DNA of 64,000 nt from positions 58,415 through 122,414 of the forward strand of contig JAFUYO010000024.1 in the NCBI GenBank assembly GCA_017470505.1. Reading direction: 5' to 3'. Under the pieces are notes generated by a model that searched no databases, had not been told where the DNA came from, and was given only the letters and a program-made list of their open reading frames with translations. The DNA is from Butyrivibrio sp. (GTDB lineage Bacteria > Bacillota > Clostridia > Lachnospirales > Lachnospiraceae). Position numbers and translations under genes: made by a program. Shown here one piece after another: positions 32,577 through 40,638 of the stretch (the stretch's first letter is position 1; each line of letters starts with the position of its first letter).

Positions 32577-33302
32577 GGACAAAAATTCCTGAAGGCGCTT
32601 GCTCTGCGGGTTTTCGAAGAATTCTTCAGGGGTGTTCTCCTCGAGGATCTGACCTTCATCAAAAAACAGAACCTTCGTTGCGACCTCTCTCGCAAACCCC
32701 ATCTCGTGGGTGACAACAACCATTGTCATCCCTGCGTTTGCAAGCTTTTTCATGACATCCAGAACTTCCCCGACCATCTCCGGGTCAAGGGCGGATGTGG
32801 GCTCATCAAACAGCATTACCTCCGGGTTCATGCAAAGGCTCCTTACAATCGCTATCCTCTGCTTCTGTCCGCCGGATAAAGATGCCGGGTAGACGTCAGC
32901 CTTATCAACAAGATTGACCCTCTTAAGAAGACCGTATGCTGCATTTTCAGCTTCTTTTTCATTCATTATCCCAAGCTTGACAGGTGCAAGAGTAATGTTC
33001 TTCATGACCGTCAGGTTGTTGAAGAGATTGAAGTTCTGGAACACCATGCCCATGCGCTGCCTGACTTTGTTGATGTCAATGCCCTTTGCGGTTATATCCT
33101 CTCCGTCAAAAATGATATTCCCGGATGTGGGTCTCTCAAGGAGGTTGAGGCACCTAAGGAAGGTGCTCTTCCCCGAGCCAGAGGGGCCGACTATAACTAT
33201 CTTCTCGCCCTTGTTGATCTCGTAGTCAATTCCTGTTAAAACCTTGTTTACTGATCCGTCCGGATCGATAAATTCTTTGCACAGATTCTTAACGGTTATC
33301 AC
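32565..33302 (-). CDS. Amino-acid ABC importer ATPase (GlnQ/ArtP-like)
   Basis: I start translation at GTG ([11 protein letters not shown]), which has AAAGGAG upstream and overlaps the permease stop by 14 bp; a TTG ten codons earlier is less likely. The 245-aa ATPase has [17 protein letters not shown] and [14 protein letters not shown], with the polar-amino-acid family ending ([18 protein letters not shown]). It energises the permease and binding protein encoded upstream. Arginine-box-like operators control the operon, suggesting basic amino acids as substrate. The 20-bp direct repeat overlaps its stop codon. Confidence 0.95.
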   Translation of the reverse strand: MITVKNLCKEFIDPDGSVNKVLTGIDYEINKGEKIVIVGPSGSGKSTFLRCLNLLERPTSGNIIFDGEDITAKGIDINKVRQRMGMVFQNFNLFNNLTVMKNITLAPVKLGIMNEKEAENAAYGLLKRVNLVDKADVYPASLSGGQKQRIAIVRSLCMNPEVMLFDEPTSALDPEMVGEVLDVMKKLANAGMTMVVVTHEMGFAREVATKVLFFDEGQILEENTPEEFFENPQSKRLQEFLSKVL

Positions 33303-33975
33303 TCTTACGCATTCTCCTTTCAAGCTTTCCAAGGAGCATGGAGAGCACTTTTATTATCACAAAATAAATGACTGCCGCGCCGATAAGGGGCATGAAGGCA
33401 TCGTAGGTCCTTGAAGCGACCTGGTTAGCAACACGGGTTAAGTCTGATAAAGACACATATCCCACGATTGCAGTCTCCTTGATAAGAGTTATAAACTCAT
33501 TGCCAAGAGGCGGTATCACATTCTTTACTGCCTGGGGCAGAATGATATAGCGGTAGGTCTGGAATGTAGAGAGTCCAAGACTCCTCCCCGCCTCGCGCTG
33601 GCCTTTATCGACAGCAAGTATTCCTCCGCGGACAATCTCCGAGACGTACGCCCCCGAATTGATACCGAACGAGAGCGATGCGACAAGGACTCCGTTGTTG
33701 GATGAAGCCATTATGATAAACCACATGATAAGGAGCTGCAGCACACTGGGTGTTCCCCTTATCACATCGATATAGGCTGTTGCTATGTAGGTAAATACTG
33801 TTGGCTTTCCCTCTTCAGTTGTCGAGAGCTTCATAAGTGCGATAACGGTTCCTATGATGATACCAAGGATTCCCGCAAAAAGCGCAATCTCAAGTGTTAT
33901 TCCGACACCGGACAGGTACAGCTTCCACCTGTCGCCTGTTATAAAAGCCGCTTCAAAACGTTCACTTAAAGTCAT
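33289..33975 (-). CDS. Polar amino-acid ABC importer permease
   Basis: This 228-aa HisM/GlnP-type permease has five helices and the EAA loop ([20 protein letters not shown]) that docks on the ATPase. [18 protein letters not shown] is the typical family region. It is 10 bp downstream of the binding-protein gene and overlaps the ATPase gene. A single permease gene implies a homodimeric channel. Confidence 0.95.
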   Translation of the reverse strand: MTLSERFEAAFITGDRWKLYLSGVGITLEIALFAGILGIIIGTVIALMKLSTTEEGKPTVFTYIATAYIDVIRGTPSVLQLLIMWFIIMASSNNGVLVASLSFGINSGAYVSEIVRGGILAVDKGQREAGRSLGLSTFQTYRYIILPQAVKNVIPPLGNEFITLIKETAIVGYVSLSDLTRVANQVASRTYDAFMPLIGAAVIYFVIIKVLSMLLGKLERRMRKSDNR

Positions 33976-33985
33976 TTACTTTGAA

Positions 33986-34834
33986 TTACTCCTCAATATA
34001 TTCTGCGACGAGACTGTCGTATGTTCCGTCCTCTTTGAGTTCTTTTAATGCGCTGTTGATCTTGTCTGCAAGATCCGTATTGCCTTTAGGAAGTGCAATG
34101 GCATAGAACTCAGGCTCAAAATCAAAGTCAGTTCCGGGAAGAACCGTAACCTTGTCAGGGAACTGAGCGCCAAATACTTCTGCGGGGTTCTTGTCAACTA
34201 TTACACAGTCAACTCTTCCGTTGTTCAGATCGTTAACGGCATCAACAGCCTTGTTGTATGCTGAAACCTCAACTCCGGCAATCTCGTCTGCGATAAATTC
34301 GCCTGTGGTTCCGAGCTGAACACCGATCTTTTTGTTCTCGAGGTCAGCAGCTGTTGCAATTGCAGAGTCCTTGGGAACGATAACGGCCTGTACAGCCTCA
34401 TAGTATGAATCAGAGAAATCAACCATCTTCTGTCTCTCCTCAGTAACTGTCATGCCGGCGATAGCAACATCAATTTTGCTCCCTATGGAAGATACAAGAG
34501 AATCAAACTCCATGTCCTGAATCTCAACATCGTATCCGATCTTCTCTCCGACAGCCTTGATAAGTGCCATGTCGAAGCCGTCAGGGTTTCCGTCATCACC
34601 TACGAATTCAAAAGGCGGGAATGCAGCATTTGTCCCAACTCTGAGCGTGCCGCCCTCACTATCATCTGCGCTCTCATCAGCGCTCTCGCCGTTGTTTTCT
34701 GCGGCGTTTTCGCCTGCTGCGCTCTCATCGGCGGCCTCGCCCGCACCTGACTCAGAAGCAGCGCTTCCGCATCCTGTGATAAGTGCACCTGTCATAACTG
34801 CTGACAAAACTAAAGCCATAATTTTCTTTTTCAT
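33986..34834 (-). CDS. Amino-acid substrate-binding lipoprotein
   Basis: This 282-aa SBP_bac_3 family lipoprotein has a signal with the lipidated Cys22 (LITGC) and a long Ala/Glu/Ser/Asp linker (residues 23-62). The binding domain includes RVGTNAAFPPFEFVGDDG, DMEFDSLVSSIGSKIDVAIAG and GRVDCVIVDKNPAEV. The extended acidic linker is longer than usual and may help it reach across the cell wall. It is the first gene of the three-gene importer operon, behind two ArgR-like boxes. Confidence 0.95.
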   Translation of the reverse strand: MKKKIMALVLSAVMTGALITGCGSAASESGAGEAADESAAGENAAENNGESADESADDSEGGTLRVGTNAAFPPFEFVGDDGNPDGFDMALIKAVGEKIGYDVEIQDMEFDSLVSSIGSKIDVAIAGMTVTEERQKMVDFSDSYYEAVQAVIVPKDSAIATAADLENKKIGVQLGTTGEFIADEIAGVEVSAYNKAVDAVNDLNNGRVDCVIVDKNPAEVFGAQFPDKVTVLPGTDFDFEPEFYAIALPKGNTDLADKINSALKELKEDGTYDSLVAEYIEE

Positions 34835-34847
34835 AATATCCTCCTTT

Positions 34848-34865
34848 TATGCATAATTATGCATA
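34848..34865. promoter_or_regulatory. ArgR-box-like palindrome 1
   Basis: TATGCATAATTATGCATA is a perfect 18-bp palindrome matching the ARG-box form (TGnAT, AT centre, ATnCA). It lies between the predicted transcription start and the binding-protein ATG. Confidence 0.65.
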
Positions 34866-34867
34866 TT

Positions 34868-34885
34868 TATACATATCAATGTATA
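34868..34885. promoter_or_regulatory. ArgR-box-like palindrome 2
   Basis: TATACATATCAATGTATA is an 18-bp inverted repeat (7-bp perfect arms), two bases from palindrome 1 and touching the -10 box. Paired 18-bp boxes with a 2-3 bp gap are the classic ArgR arrangement. Confidence 0.6.
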
Positions 34886-34913
34886 CTATAGCAGTGTCAT
34901 TAAAATTAGTCAA
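34885..34913 (-). promoter_or_regulatory. Promoter of the amino-acid importer operon
   Basis: TTGACT (34908-34913), a 17-bp spacer and TATAGT (34885-34890) on the minus strand. The paired palindromes begin at the -10 and extend downstream, a position suited to repression. Confidence 0.8.
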
Positions 34914-34978
34914 CTATTAATTTATTATCCAATCAGACACCCAAAATTCATCGGTTCAGCCATTAAGGGCCATTACAA

Positions 34979-36253
34979 TCAAGGAACTACTTTTATAAAG
35001 TGTATACCGCTCGCCGACATGTAGGTTTTAATACTCGAATTGTCATACATTACATAGCTGATAACGCCTTTATTGCCCGAACTGGAAAAGACTTCAATTT
35101 CTCTCCCGGTTGAATCTGTTGTCATGATGTGATAGCTGTCATTATCCACATAGTACGTGATAAGCATCTTCATGCCATCTCCAAGGTCGTAGAAAAGGAT
35201 ACTCGGATCAGAGCCTGTTAATTCATTGGGATATTCCAGGGCAAGCTCCATCACATCACGTGCACCGCACTCTTCAAAGAGAGATTCATATGTAATCCCC
35301 AGAAGCGGATATTCGTCCGTCCGGGATGGTTTTACGTTAGTCCCAAGTACAGAGTATCCGTCAAAATATGCTGCCGAGCATGAATAATCCACCTGATCTG
35401 CAGGATAAAACACAACCGTCATCCCGCCATTGGCAGGAGTATAGTTAACAAGCCTGTCCCCCATATCAAGAAGATTCCCGTCGCCTCTTACATCGGTGCC
35501 GTTTGCTCTTCCATAGGATATCATGCTCTCCCTGTCCCAATCCGCTATGCTTTTCCCAAAAACCTTGTATCCATAGGCACTTCGAACTGTTTCATATAGT
35601 TTCATTGCCCCGGCATGGCTTCCCCTGACCTCTTCAAAGTTATTAAGGGTAAGACCATCATACGCGTTCACATCATCTTGCATATTGTTTTGCTTATTAT
35701 CCTCTTCATCTGACTTTCTTTCTTCGTCTGTAAAAGAGTTTTCAGATTCGTCATCAGCTTTCTTGTCATCTGCATCCTTTTTCTGCAGATCGGGAACTTC
35801 ATCGCCTTTATCCTCTATTACCTTTTTAAGGTAATCCATGATTTCGTTATAAAAATCATCAGGCTGCGGTAATCCGTTTGTCTCTTCCCGATATGTTCCA
35901 TCACTGATTCTGTTTCTGATCTCCTCAATTAAAAGATCGTGACTTGGCTCACCAAAGGCGGCATCAAAGTATACAAACATGTCGATAGCCTCCAGTGGAG
36001 CATTTTTACGCGCATAAGCTTCTCCGATAAGTTCATACAGCCCAGGATTTTTGGGATCTATTTTCCATGCATCCTCAAAGGCAGCAAGCGCCCTCTCATA
36101 ATCGCCATCATCGAGATATGTCTGCCCGAGATCGAGCAGCCTGTTAAATCTGCCTGCCCTTCCGCGTATTGCAATTACTCCCACAATGCTGATGATAAGC
36201 GTTATTACAACTATAACAATTGTAGTGATGATCCATCTTTTTCTGTTATTCAT
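34979..36253 (-). CDS. Membrane-anchored TPR protein of the kinase/FHA operon
   Basis: This 424-aa protein has a strong N-terminal membrane helix (WIITTIVIVVITLIISIVGVIA) and TPR-like repeats (residues about 38-100, DDGDYERALAAFEDAWKIDP). A highly acidic, Lys/Asp/Glu-rich linker (about 155-200) and a C-terminal globular domain of about 200 aa follow (AYFDGYSVLGTNVKPSRTDE). It is the last gene of the operon, 15 bp after a 47-aa membrane protein. Topology suggests the TPR and C-terminal regions lie outside the membrane. A kinase substrate or sensor role is inferred from context only. Confidence 0.8.
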   Translation of the reverse strand: MNNRKRWIITTIVIVVITLIISIVGVIAIRGRAGRFNRLLDLGQTYLDDGDYERALAAFEDAWKIDPKNPGLYELIGEAYARKNAPLEAIDMFVYFDAAFGEPSHDLLIEEIRNRISDGTYREETNGLPQPDDFYNEIMDYLKKVIEDKGDEVPDLQKKDADDKKADDESENSFTDEERKSDEEDNKQNNMQDDVNAYDGLTLNNFEEVRGSHAGAMKLYETVRSAYGYKVFGKSIADWDRESMISYGRANGTDVRGDGNLLDMGDRLVNYTPANGGMTVVFYPADQVDYSCSAAYFDGYSVLGTNVKPSRTDEYPLLGITYESLFEECGARDVMELALEYPNELTGSDPSILFYDLGDGMKMLITYYVDNDSYHIMTTDSTGREIEVFSSSGNKGVISYVMYDNSSIKTYMSASGIHFIKVVP

Positions 36254-36268
36254 AATCTGCTCTCGTTA

Positions 36269-36412
36269 TCAGAGTTTTTCCAGCTCTTTGATCAGTTTTT
36301 CTTCCTGTTTTTTAAAATAAAGATGTAGCGTTACCTGCAGTACAAGGGATGCCAGGACAAAAAAAGCACCCACTGCCACCAGTATTGTTCCAAGCGAAAC
36401 AGTTATTATCAT
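36269..36412 (-). CDS. Small single-pass membrane protein (47 aa)
   Basis: The short frame starts MIITVSLGTILVAVGAFFVL, continues with more hydrophobic residues to about residue 31, and ends in a charged tail (FKKQEEKLIKELEKL). The ATG comes one base after the kinase stop codon and is preceded by GGGAGGGTG, so it is well placed for translation. One membrane helix plus a short amphipathic cytoplasmic tail suggest a regulatory micro-subunit of the neighbouring kinase or TPR protein. Confidence 0.75.
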   Translation of the reverse strand: MIITVSLGTILVAVGAFFVLASLVLQVTLHLYFKKQEEKLIKELEKL

Positions 36413-36413
36413 G

Positions 36414-38531
36414 TCACCCTCCCAGCCATCCGGCTTTTAAAAGCTCAGCATACAATCCCGAAAGATTTTCCATTCCCGGATCGACGTGACCATTCCCAGA
36501 AAGAGCGTCATAGAGCTCTTTTGCTTTGAGATAGCTTTCTTCAAAAGCGCGATAATCCCTTTCGGAATTATCCACACCGCTCTGAACTGAGAGCTCCAAA
36601 TATGCCCTGTCAGCATAAATACGATAATCTTCACCGTATCTTTTCTGCATTTCATCAAGGAGCTTCTTTCCCTCATCATACATTCCAAACTCACGACAGA
36701 TACTGACCATGTTTTCCCAGGTGTCGAACATGGCGTTTCCGTCATTTGCATATTGTTTCATCTCCTCCAAAGCAGTCGAGGCATCCGAAACTTCTCCGGA
36801 AAAGCCCGCTTTATCAATAAGTGCCTGAAAACGGTACTGATATATCTGTTCTTTATAAGATGTATGAGACAGCTCGCCAAGTGCACTGTCTGTCAGTTCA
36901 ATGCGCTTTTCAATCGAATCGGATGACAGAGGCCCGTCAGAGAGTATCTTTATCATATAGGAATACGCTCTGTACTTCATGTAGTCGTCATCAGCTAAAG
37001 AAACCGCTTTTTCGAAAGATTTATAAGCTGTATCAGTATCGCCGGATAAAAGAGCCACCTCTCCCCTTGTGTATTCGATTGACTCACTGACATAGTCCTT
37101 CCCTGCAGTCTCATCAAGAAGCGCCTGCGCCTCACCGGTTCTTCCAAGAGAGGCCAGAATTACCGCCTTTTCTTCTATTATCACAGGATTATCCGGCCAG
37201 AGAAGCTCTCCCTTCTCAATTGTACGACAGGCCTCGTCAGTCTCTCCGATCTCACGGTAGCTCCTTGCTGCTATCAGATACAGATTACCTGTATCTGCAT
37301 CATTTTCCACATAAGGAAGTGCTATTTCATTGAGGTATTGCAGGGCTTCTTCATATTTTCCCTGTTCATACAAAAACTCTGCCTTTTGGATGTACGCTTC
37401 AGGTCTTGTCTGGTATATTTTTACAGCTGTGTTCACTGCCGTATTAACACCATTTTCATCACCTGCTCTCCGAAAATCAGCCGCCTCTTCCACTGCAGTA
37501 AGATACGCACTGTCTTTCTCCTGTCCAATCCTCAAAATGCCTGCAAAAATCATTCCGACTCCGAGCAAAGCAAACGCAATAAGGGAAATACGAATCATCC
37601 CCTGCCTGCGGCGAAGTCTTTTTATTTCATCCGTGTCGCGATAGACATTATCAAGTGCTTTGATGAGCTCTTCGGCATCCTGAAACCTGTCTTCAGGCCT
37701 GTTTGCCATGCACTTCATGATAATGCGTGAAAAAGGCAAAAGGAGCCTGTTTCCACTTAGCTCCCCTACGTCTCTCTGGATTCCGTCAAGCGGTCCTACG
37801 GGTTTCACTCCCGTTATGGCGTGATACATAGTGGCGCCAAGGCTGTAAATATCGGACCTGGAGTCGACACTTGGGACAAAAAAATCCGTATTCTCATCAT
37901 ATGTGCTGCTCCTCTGCCATTTTTCACGAAGCATCATCGCTTCCATAACCTGTTCGGGAGAGGCATACGGCTCAGTATAGCCGATGAGAGATTCCTCGCG
38001 ACCATCAATTAGCGAAGACACATTGAAATCTATAAGACATACGTCTTTTATATAATTGCCATCAGGTCCCTTGCGCTTTTGCGTAAGCATCACATTGTCA
38101 GGCTTGATATCCCTGTGGCATATAGGCGGATCTGCGGAATGTAGTATTCTTAAGGCCTCTGCAAGTTCTTTGAACAGCCTCAGGCACTCATCCTGTGAAA
38201 ATCCATTTTCCAGCATTCCTCTGCCGCCCGATAACATTTTTCCAAGCGACTCACCATCCACAAATTCCATGATTGTATAGGCCTTATCACGTATCTGTAT
38301 GAAACTATAGACTTGTGGAAGATATGTAGACTTTACATTTTTTAAAAGATCTATTTCCCTGCGCGCGTTATCAAGTCCGATGCTGTCACCCAGTATCTCT
38401 TTGACAACAACATTTTGTCTGCGGGAATCATCATATGACTTGTAGACTATTCCACCTCCGCCCCGACCGAGCAATTCGCCGAGCGGATACAGTGAATCTA
38501 TACTGTTAATTTCCTGAGTTGTCTTTACCAT
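36414..38531 (-). CDS. Transmembrane Ser/Thr protein kinase with TPR domain
   Basis: I use the second ATG (MVKTTQEINSIDSLYPLGEL), which has AAAGAGG upstream. The product is 705 aa. The kinase domain (about residues 10-290) has LLGRGGGGIVYKSY, the ATP Lys in VVVKEI, catalytic ICHRDIKPDNVML and LIDFNVSS, where DFN replaces DFG; SPEQ replaces the APE motif. One membrane helix (ISLIAFALLGVGMIFAGIL) is followed by about 350 residues of TPR repeats, outside in the usual topology. It should phosphorylate partners read by the FHA protein encoded just before it. Confidence 0.93.
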   Translation of the reverse strand: MVKTTQEINSIDSLYPLGELLGRGGGGIVYKSYDDSRRQNVVVKEILGDSIGLDNARREIDLLKNVKSTYLPQVYSFIQIRDKAYTIMEFVDGESLGKMLSGGRGMLENGFSQDECLRLFKELAEALRILHSADPPICHRDIKPDNVMLTQKRKGPDGNYIKDVCLIDFNVSSLIDGREESLIGYTEPYASPEQVMEAMMLREKWQRSSTYDENTDFFVPSVDSRSDIYSLGATMYHAITGVKPVGPLDGIQRDVGELSGNRLLLPFSRIIMKCMANRPEDRFQDAEELIKALDNVYRDTDEIKRLRRRQGMIRISLIAFALLGVGMIFAGILRIGQEKDSAYLTAVEEAADFRRAGDENGVNTAVNTAVKIYQTRPEAYIQKAEFLYEQGKYEEALQYLNEIALPYVENDADTGNLYLIAARSYREIGETDEACRTIEKGELLWPDNPVIIEEKAVILASLGRTGEAQALLDETAGKDYVSESIEYTRGEVALLSGDTDTAYKSFEKAVSLADDDYMKYRAYSYMIKILSDGPLSSDSIEKRIELTDSALGELSHTSYKEQIYQYRFQALIDKAGFSGEVSDASTALEEMKQYANDGNAMFDTWENMVSICREFGMYDEGKKLLDEMQKRYGEDYRIYADRAYLELSVQSGVDNSERDYRAFEESYLKAKELYDALSGNGHVDPGMENLSGLYAELLKAGWLGG

Positions 38532-39039
38532 GAGCCTCTTTGTATGCAAGAATATCAACTTTAAAATCTGTTTCGCCGAGCCTTAATACTATTTCATCCT
38601 CCGGGAAGAGCTCCATCACTTTATCAATGAGTTTGCCATTTAAGTAGGTGCCGTTTGTTGAATTGTAATCTTTCAGGAAAAACCGTTCCTCTTTAACACT
38701 TATACAGCAATGTCTCATGGAGATAGCATCATCACAGTCAAGTACGAGTTCGCACGTAGAACCTGTTCCAATGTCCACATTATCATCGTGTCCAAATCCC
38801 TGATAGACCTTTTTGGGATTATTCAGGGGGATAAGTGTAACAATAACATCGCCTCTCTTTAGCTCATTCGTCCCGCCATCATCTGTCTTCTCTTTGTTTT
38901 TCCTTTTCTTAAGTGCCTCTGCAGCCGGAACAATAAACGAAGAAAAAATCGGAGCAACAACAGTGGCTATGGCAACTAGAACAGCCCATGTCCATTTGGC
39001 TGCTCCCGAAGAAAATATACTGTCTAAAAATTCCTGCAT
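38506..39039 (-). CDS. Membrane-anchored FHA-domain protein
   Basis: This 177-aa protein has an N-terminal membrane helix (WAVLVAIATVVAPIFSSFIV), a basic linker and an FHA domain (about residues 78-165) with SMRHCCI and NSTNGTYLNG, the phospho-Thr-binding Ser-x-x-His and Asn-Gly loops. The first FHA loop reads GTGSTCE without the usual Gly-Arg. It overlaps the kinase gene by 26 bases. It is expected to recognise phosphothreonine made by the adjacent kinase and tether the partner at the membrane. Confidence 0.92.
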   Translation of the reverse strand: MQEFLDSIFSSGAAKWTWAVLVAIATVVAPIFSSFIVPAAEALKKRKNKEKTDDGGTNELKRGDVIVTLIPLNNPKKVYQGFGHDDNVDIGTGSTCELVLDCDDAISMRHCCISVKEERFFLKDYNSTNGTYLNGKLIDKVMELFPEDEIVLRLGETDFKVDILAYKEAHGKDNSGN

Positions 39040-39056
39040 AAGGCCCCTCTCCCGTT

Positions 39057-40235
39057 TTAAATCGGCAGATTATTTATTCTGCCGGAAAGCTCTTTAACGC
39101 TGCACGAAAGAGCACTGAGTCTGTCCTTGATATAAGCCTTTTTTGCCTCATCATCATCCTTACCAAGCAACGGGCTGACAGACAAAAGAGTCGCCCGTAC
39201 ATAAAAAGCATTCCTCACAACATCCAGATATTCATTTAGTCTGCTCTCGTCACCGGTTCCAAAATATGATTCCAGCATAATCCTCTTAATTCTGGAAATA
39301 CGTTCGCCATCAAGTCCCCAGGACTTTATGGCAAATTGCGGGTTTTTGGCAAGAAGTACATCATGATTCAGATAATTCCCTATAAGATCATATATAGGAT
39401 GTCCTACTCCCATCCTGTCAAGGTCTATCAGTACAAGCTCACCTTCCTGATCAACAATGATATTGCCTTCATGATAGTCACTGTGAACAAGAGTGTTGCG
39501 ATCCACTATGGAACGGAAAAAGTCTTTTATCATTTCTACATCAGCCCCGGAAGCAAGTTGCCTCTCTTCAACGATTTTAAGATCACCAAGCATTCTCTCC
39601 GTGATCCTCTCAAACGTATTTGAGTCATCTTTGGAACTATGAAGTTTTTTAAGCAGAAGTCCCATCTTCAGAGCATAATCATCAAGCTTGTCAGGATTAT
39701 CGTTAATGGTCCACCCGAGATTCTTCCCATCAAGTCTTTCAAAAATGATTCCATAGCCCTCATCGGCCTTGACCATTTCATAAGCCTTTGCACATCTTAT
39801 ACCGCAGTTGCTCACGGTACGTATATTGCGATACCATTTCCGAATCTGAAGCTCATCAGCATTTCTGTATATTTTCAGGATTCTGTCATCATCAAGAGCA
39901 TAAACCGTACCTTCAGCTCCTCCTCCCAGCCTTTCAAGTCCTTCGGAAGTAAAGCTCTTAAGCGGTTCTCCTATTATGCTAATCCTGGTGATACCCTCCC
40001 CATCGCTGCCTGGCGTTTTATCAGCTGAAAGAGTTATAATACGCGTACCGTGTGGTCCCGTTTTTTTCGTATCATCATCTGTTGTTTCTTTTTTTAAGGC
40101 TGAGGGATTACAAAAAGGGCACTCATAATACTTCTCAAGTGAAAATGTATGTCCATTCGAACATACAGCAAGCGCATTTGGCAATACTTTTACATTATTT
40201 TTATTATTTTCGGTCTTCTTTTTCTTAAAGAACAT
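39057..40235 (-). CDS. Zinc-ribbon plus APH-fold kinase protein
   Basis: This 392-aa protein has an N-terminal treble-clef-like motif (CSNGHTFSLEKYYECPFC, two Cys plus CPFC) and a Thr-rich linker. A kinase of the aminoglycoside-phosphotransferase fold follows (about 85-392): LGGGAEGTVYALDDDRILKI, catalytic VHSDYHEGNIIVD and metal-binding LVLIDLDRMGVGHPIYDL. No antibiotic-resistance context exists; such kinases also act on proteins or small molecules. It is the first gene of the kinase/FHA operon. The promoter core shared with the giant-protein operon lies about 45 bp upstream. Confidence 0.85.
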   Translation of the reverse strand: MFFKKKKTENNKNNVKVLPNALAVCSNGHTFSLEKYYECPFCNPSALKKETTDDDTKKTGPHGTRIITLSADKTPGSDGEGITRISIIGEPLKSFTSEGLERLGGGAEGTVYALDDDRILKIYRNADELQIRKWYRNIRTVSNCGIRCAKAYEMVKADEGYGIIFERLDGKNLGWTINDNPDKLDDYALKMGLLLKKLHSSKDDSNTFERITERMLGDLKIVEERQLASGADVEMIKDFFRSIVDRNTLVHSDYHEGNIIVDQEGELVLIDLDRMGVGHPIYDLIGNYLNHDVLLAKNPQFAIKSWGLDGERISRIKRIMLESYFGTGDESRLNEYLDVVRNAFYVRATLLSVSPLLGKDDDEAKKAYIKDRLSALSCSVKELSGRINNLPI

Positions 40236-40277
40236 ACATCTTCTCCCAATAATAAATATTCATAATAACGTAAATAA

Positions 40278-40300
40278 ATTGTACCACAATTCTAAATTCG
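40278..40300 (-). promoter_or_regulatory. Operon promoter core shared with the 19.8-kb promoter
   Basis: On the minus strand CGAATTTAGAATTGTGGTAC leads into TACAAT (40278-40283), an extended -10 (TGnTACAAT). The TTAGAATTGTGGTA stretch is identical to that before the partner-switching operon. No clear -35. Confidence 0.65.
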
Positions 40301-40301
40301 A

Positions 40302-40340
40302 AAAAACCTAAGAGTCTCCCCCGGAGTGGTAGTTCTACTT
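40302..40340 (-). terminator. Probable terminator after xseB
   Basis: An interrupted stem (CTAAAAGT with ACTCTTAG outside, CTCC/GGAG inside) is followed by GTTTTTTC on the minus strand, just after the xseB stop. Confidence 0.6.
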
Positions 40341-40348
40341 TTAGTTCC

Positions 40349-40573
40349 TTAGTCAGCCTCTCCGTTTATGATTTGAAGCTGTTTCTCAACACCCTGAAGA
40401 TGCTCTTTGCACTTTGCAGCAAGCTCACACCCTTCCTTGTAAAGGGCAATTGATTCTTCGAGCGTGATAACCTTATCTGAGAGCTTTGAGTTTATCTCAT
40501 CAAGCTTTGCTAGCGCTTCATCTACATTGAATTCATTATTTTCAGTTTTTGCTTTTATCTTGTTTTCGCTCAC
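40349..40573 (-). CDS. xseB: Exodeoxyribonuclease VII small subunit
   Basis: This 74-aa protein from a GTG start (preceded by GAAGGAG) has the XseB core FNVDEALAKLDEINSKL and ITLEESIALYKEGCELAAKC. Several small subunits bind each XseA to form the ssDNA exonuclease. It follows xseA by 65 bp, the normal order. Confidence 0.97.
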   Translation of the reverse strand: MSENKIKAKTENNEFNVDEALAKLDEINSKLSDKVITLEESIALYKEGCELAAKCKEHLQGVEKQLQIINGEAD

Positions 40574-40638
40574 TTTTTAACTCCTTCTCATTTGTTGTTA
40601 CTCTAAATACAGCCGGAAGCGTCTAGCTCCAATAATAG

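Noticed and set aside
32145-32879. Plus-strand ORF of 244 codons across the T-box and ATPase 3' end
   Set aside because: It is antisense to the T-box, the promoter and the ABC ATPase gene, which have clear signatures on the minus strand; its protein resembles nothing and has no ribosome site.
39057-40235. Aminoglycoside resistance gene
   Set aside because: The protein has the APH kinase fold, but it carries a zinc-ribbon head and sits in a kinase/FHA operon, so drug modification is not supported.
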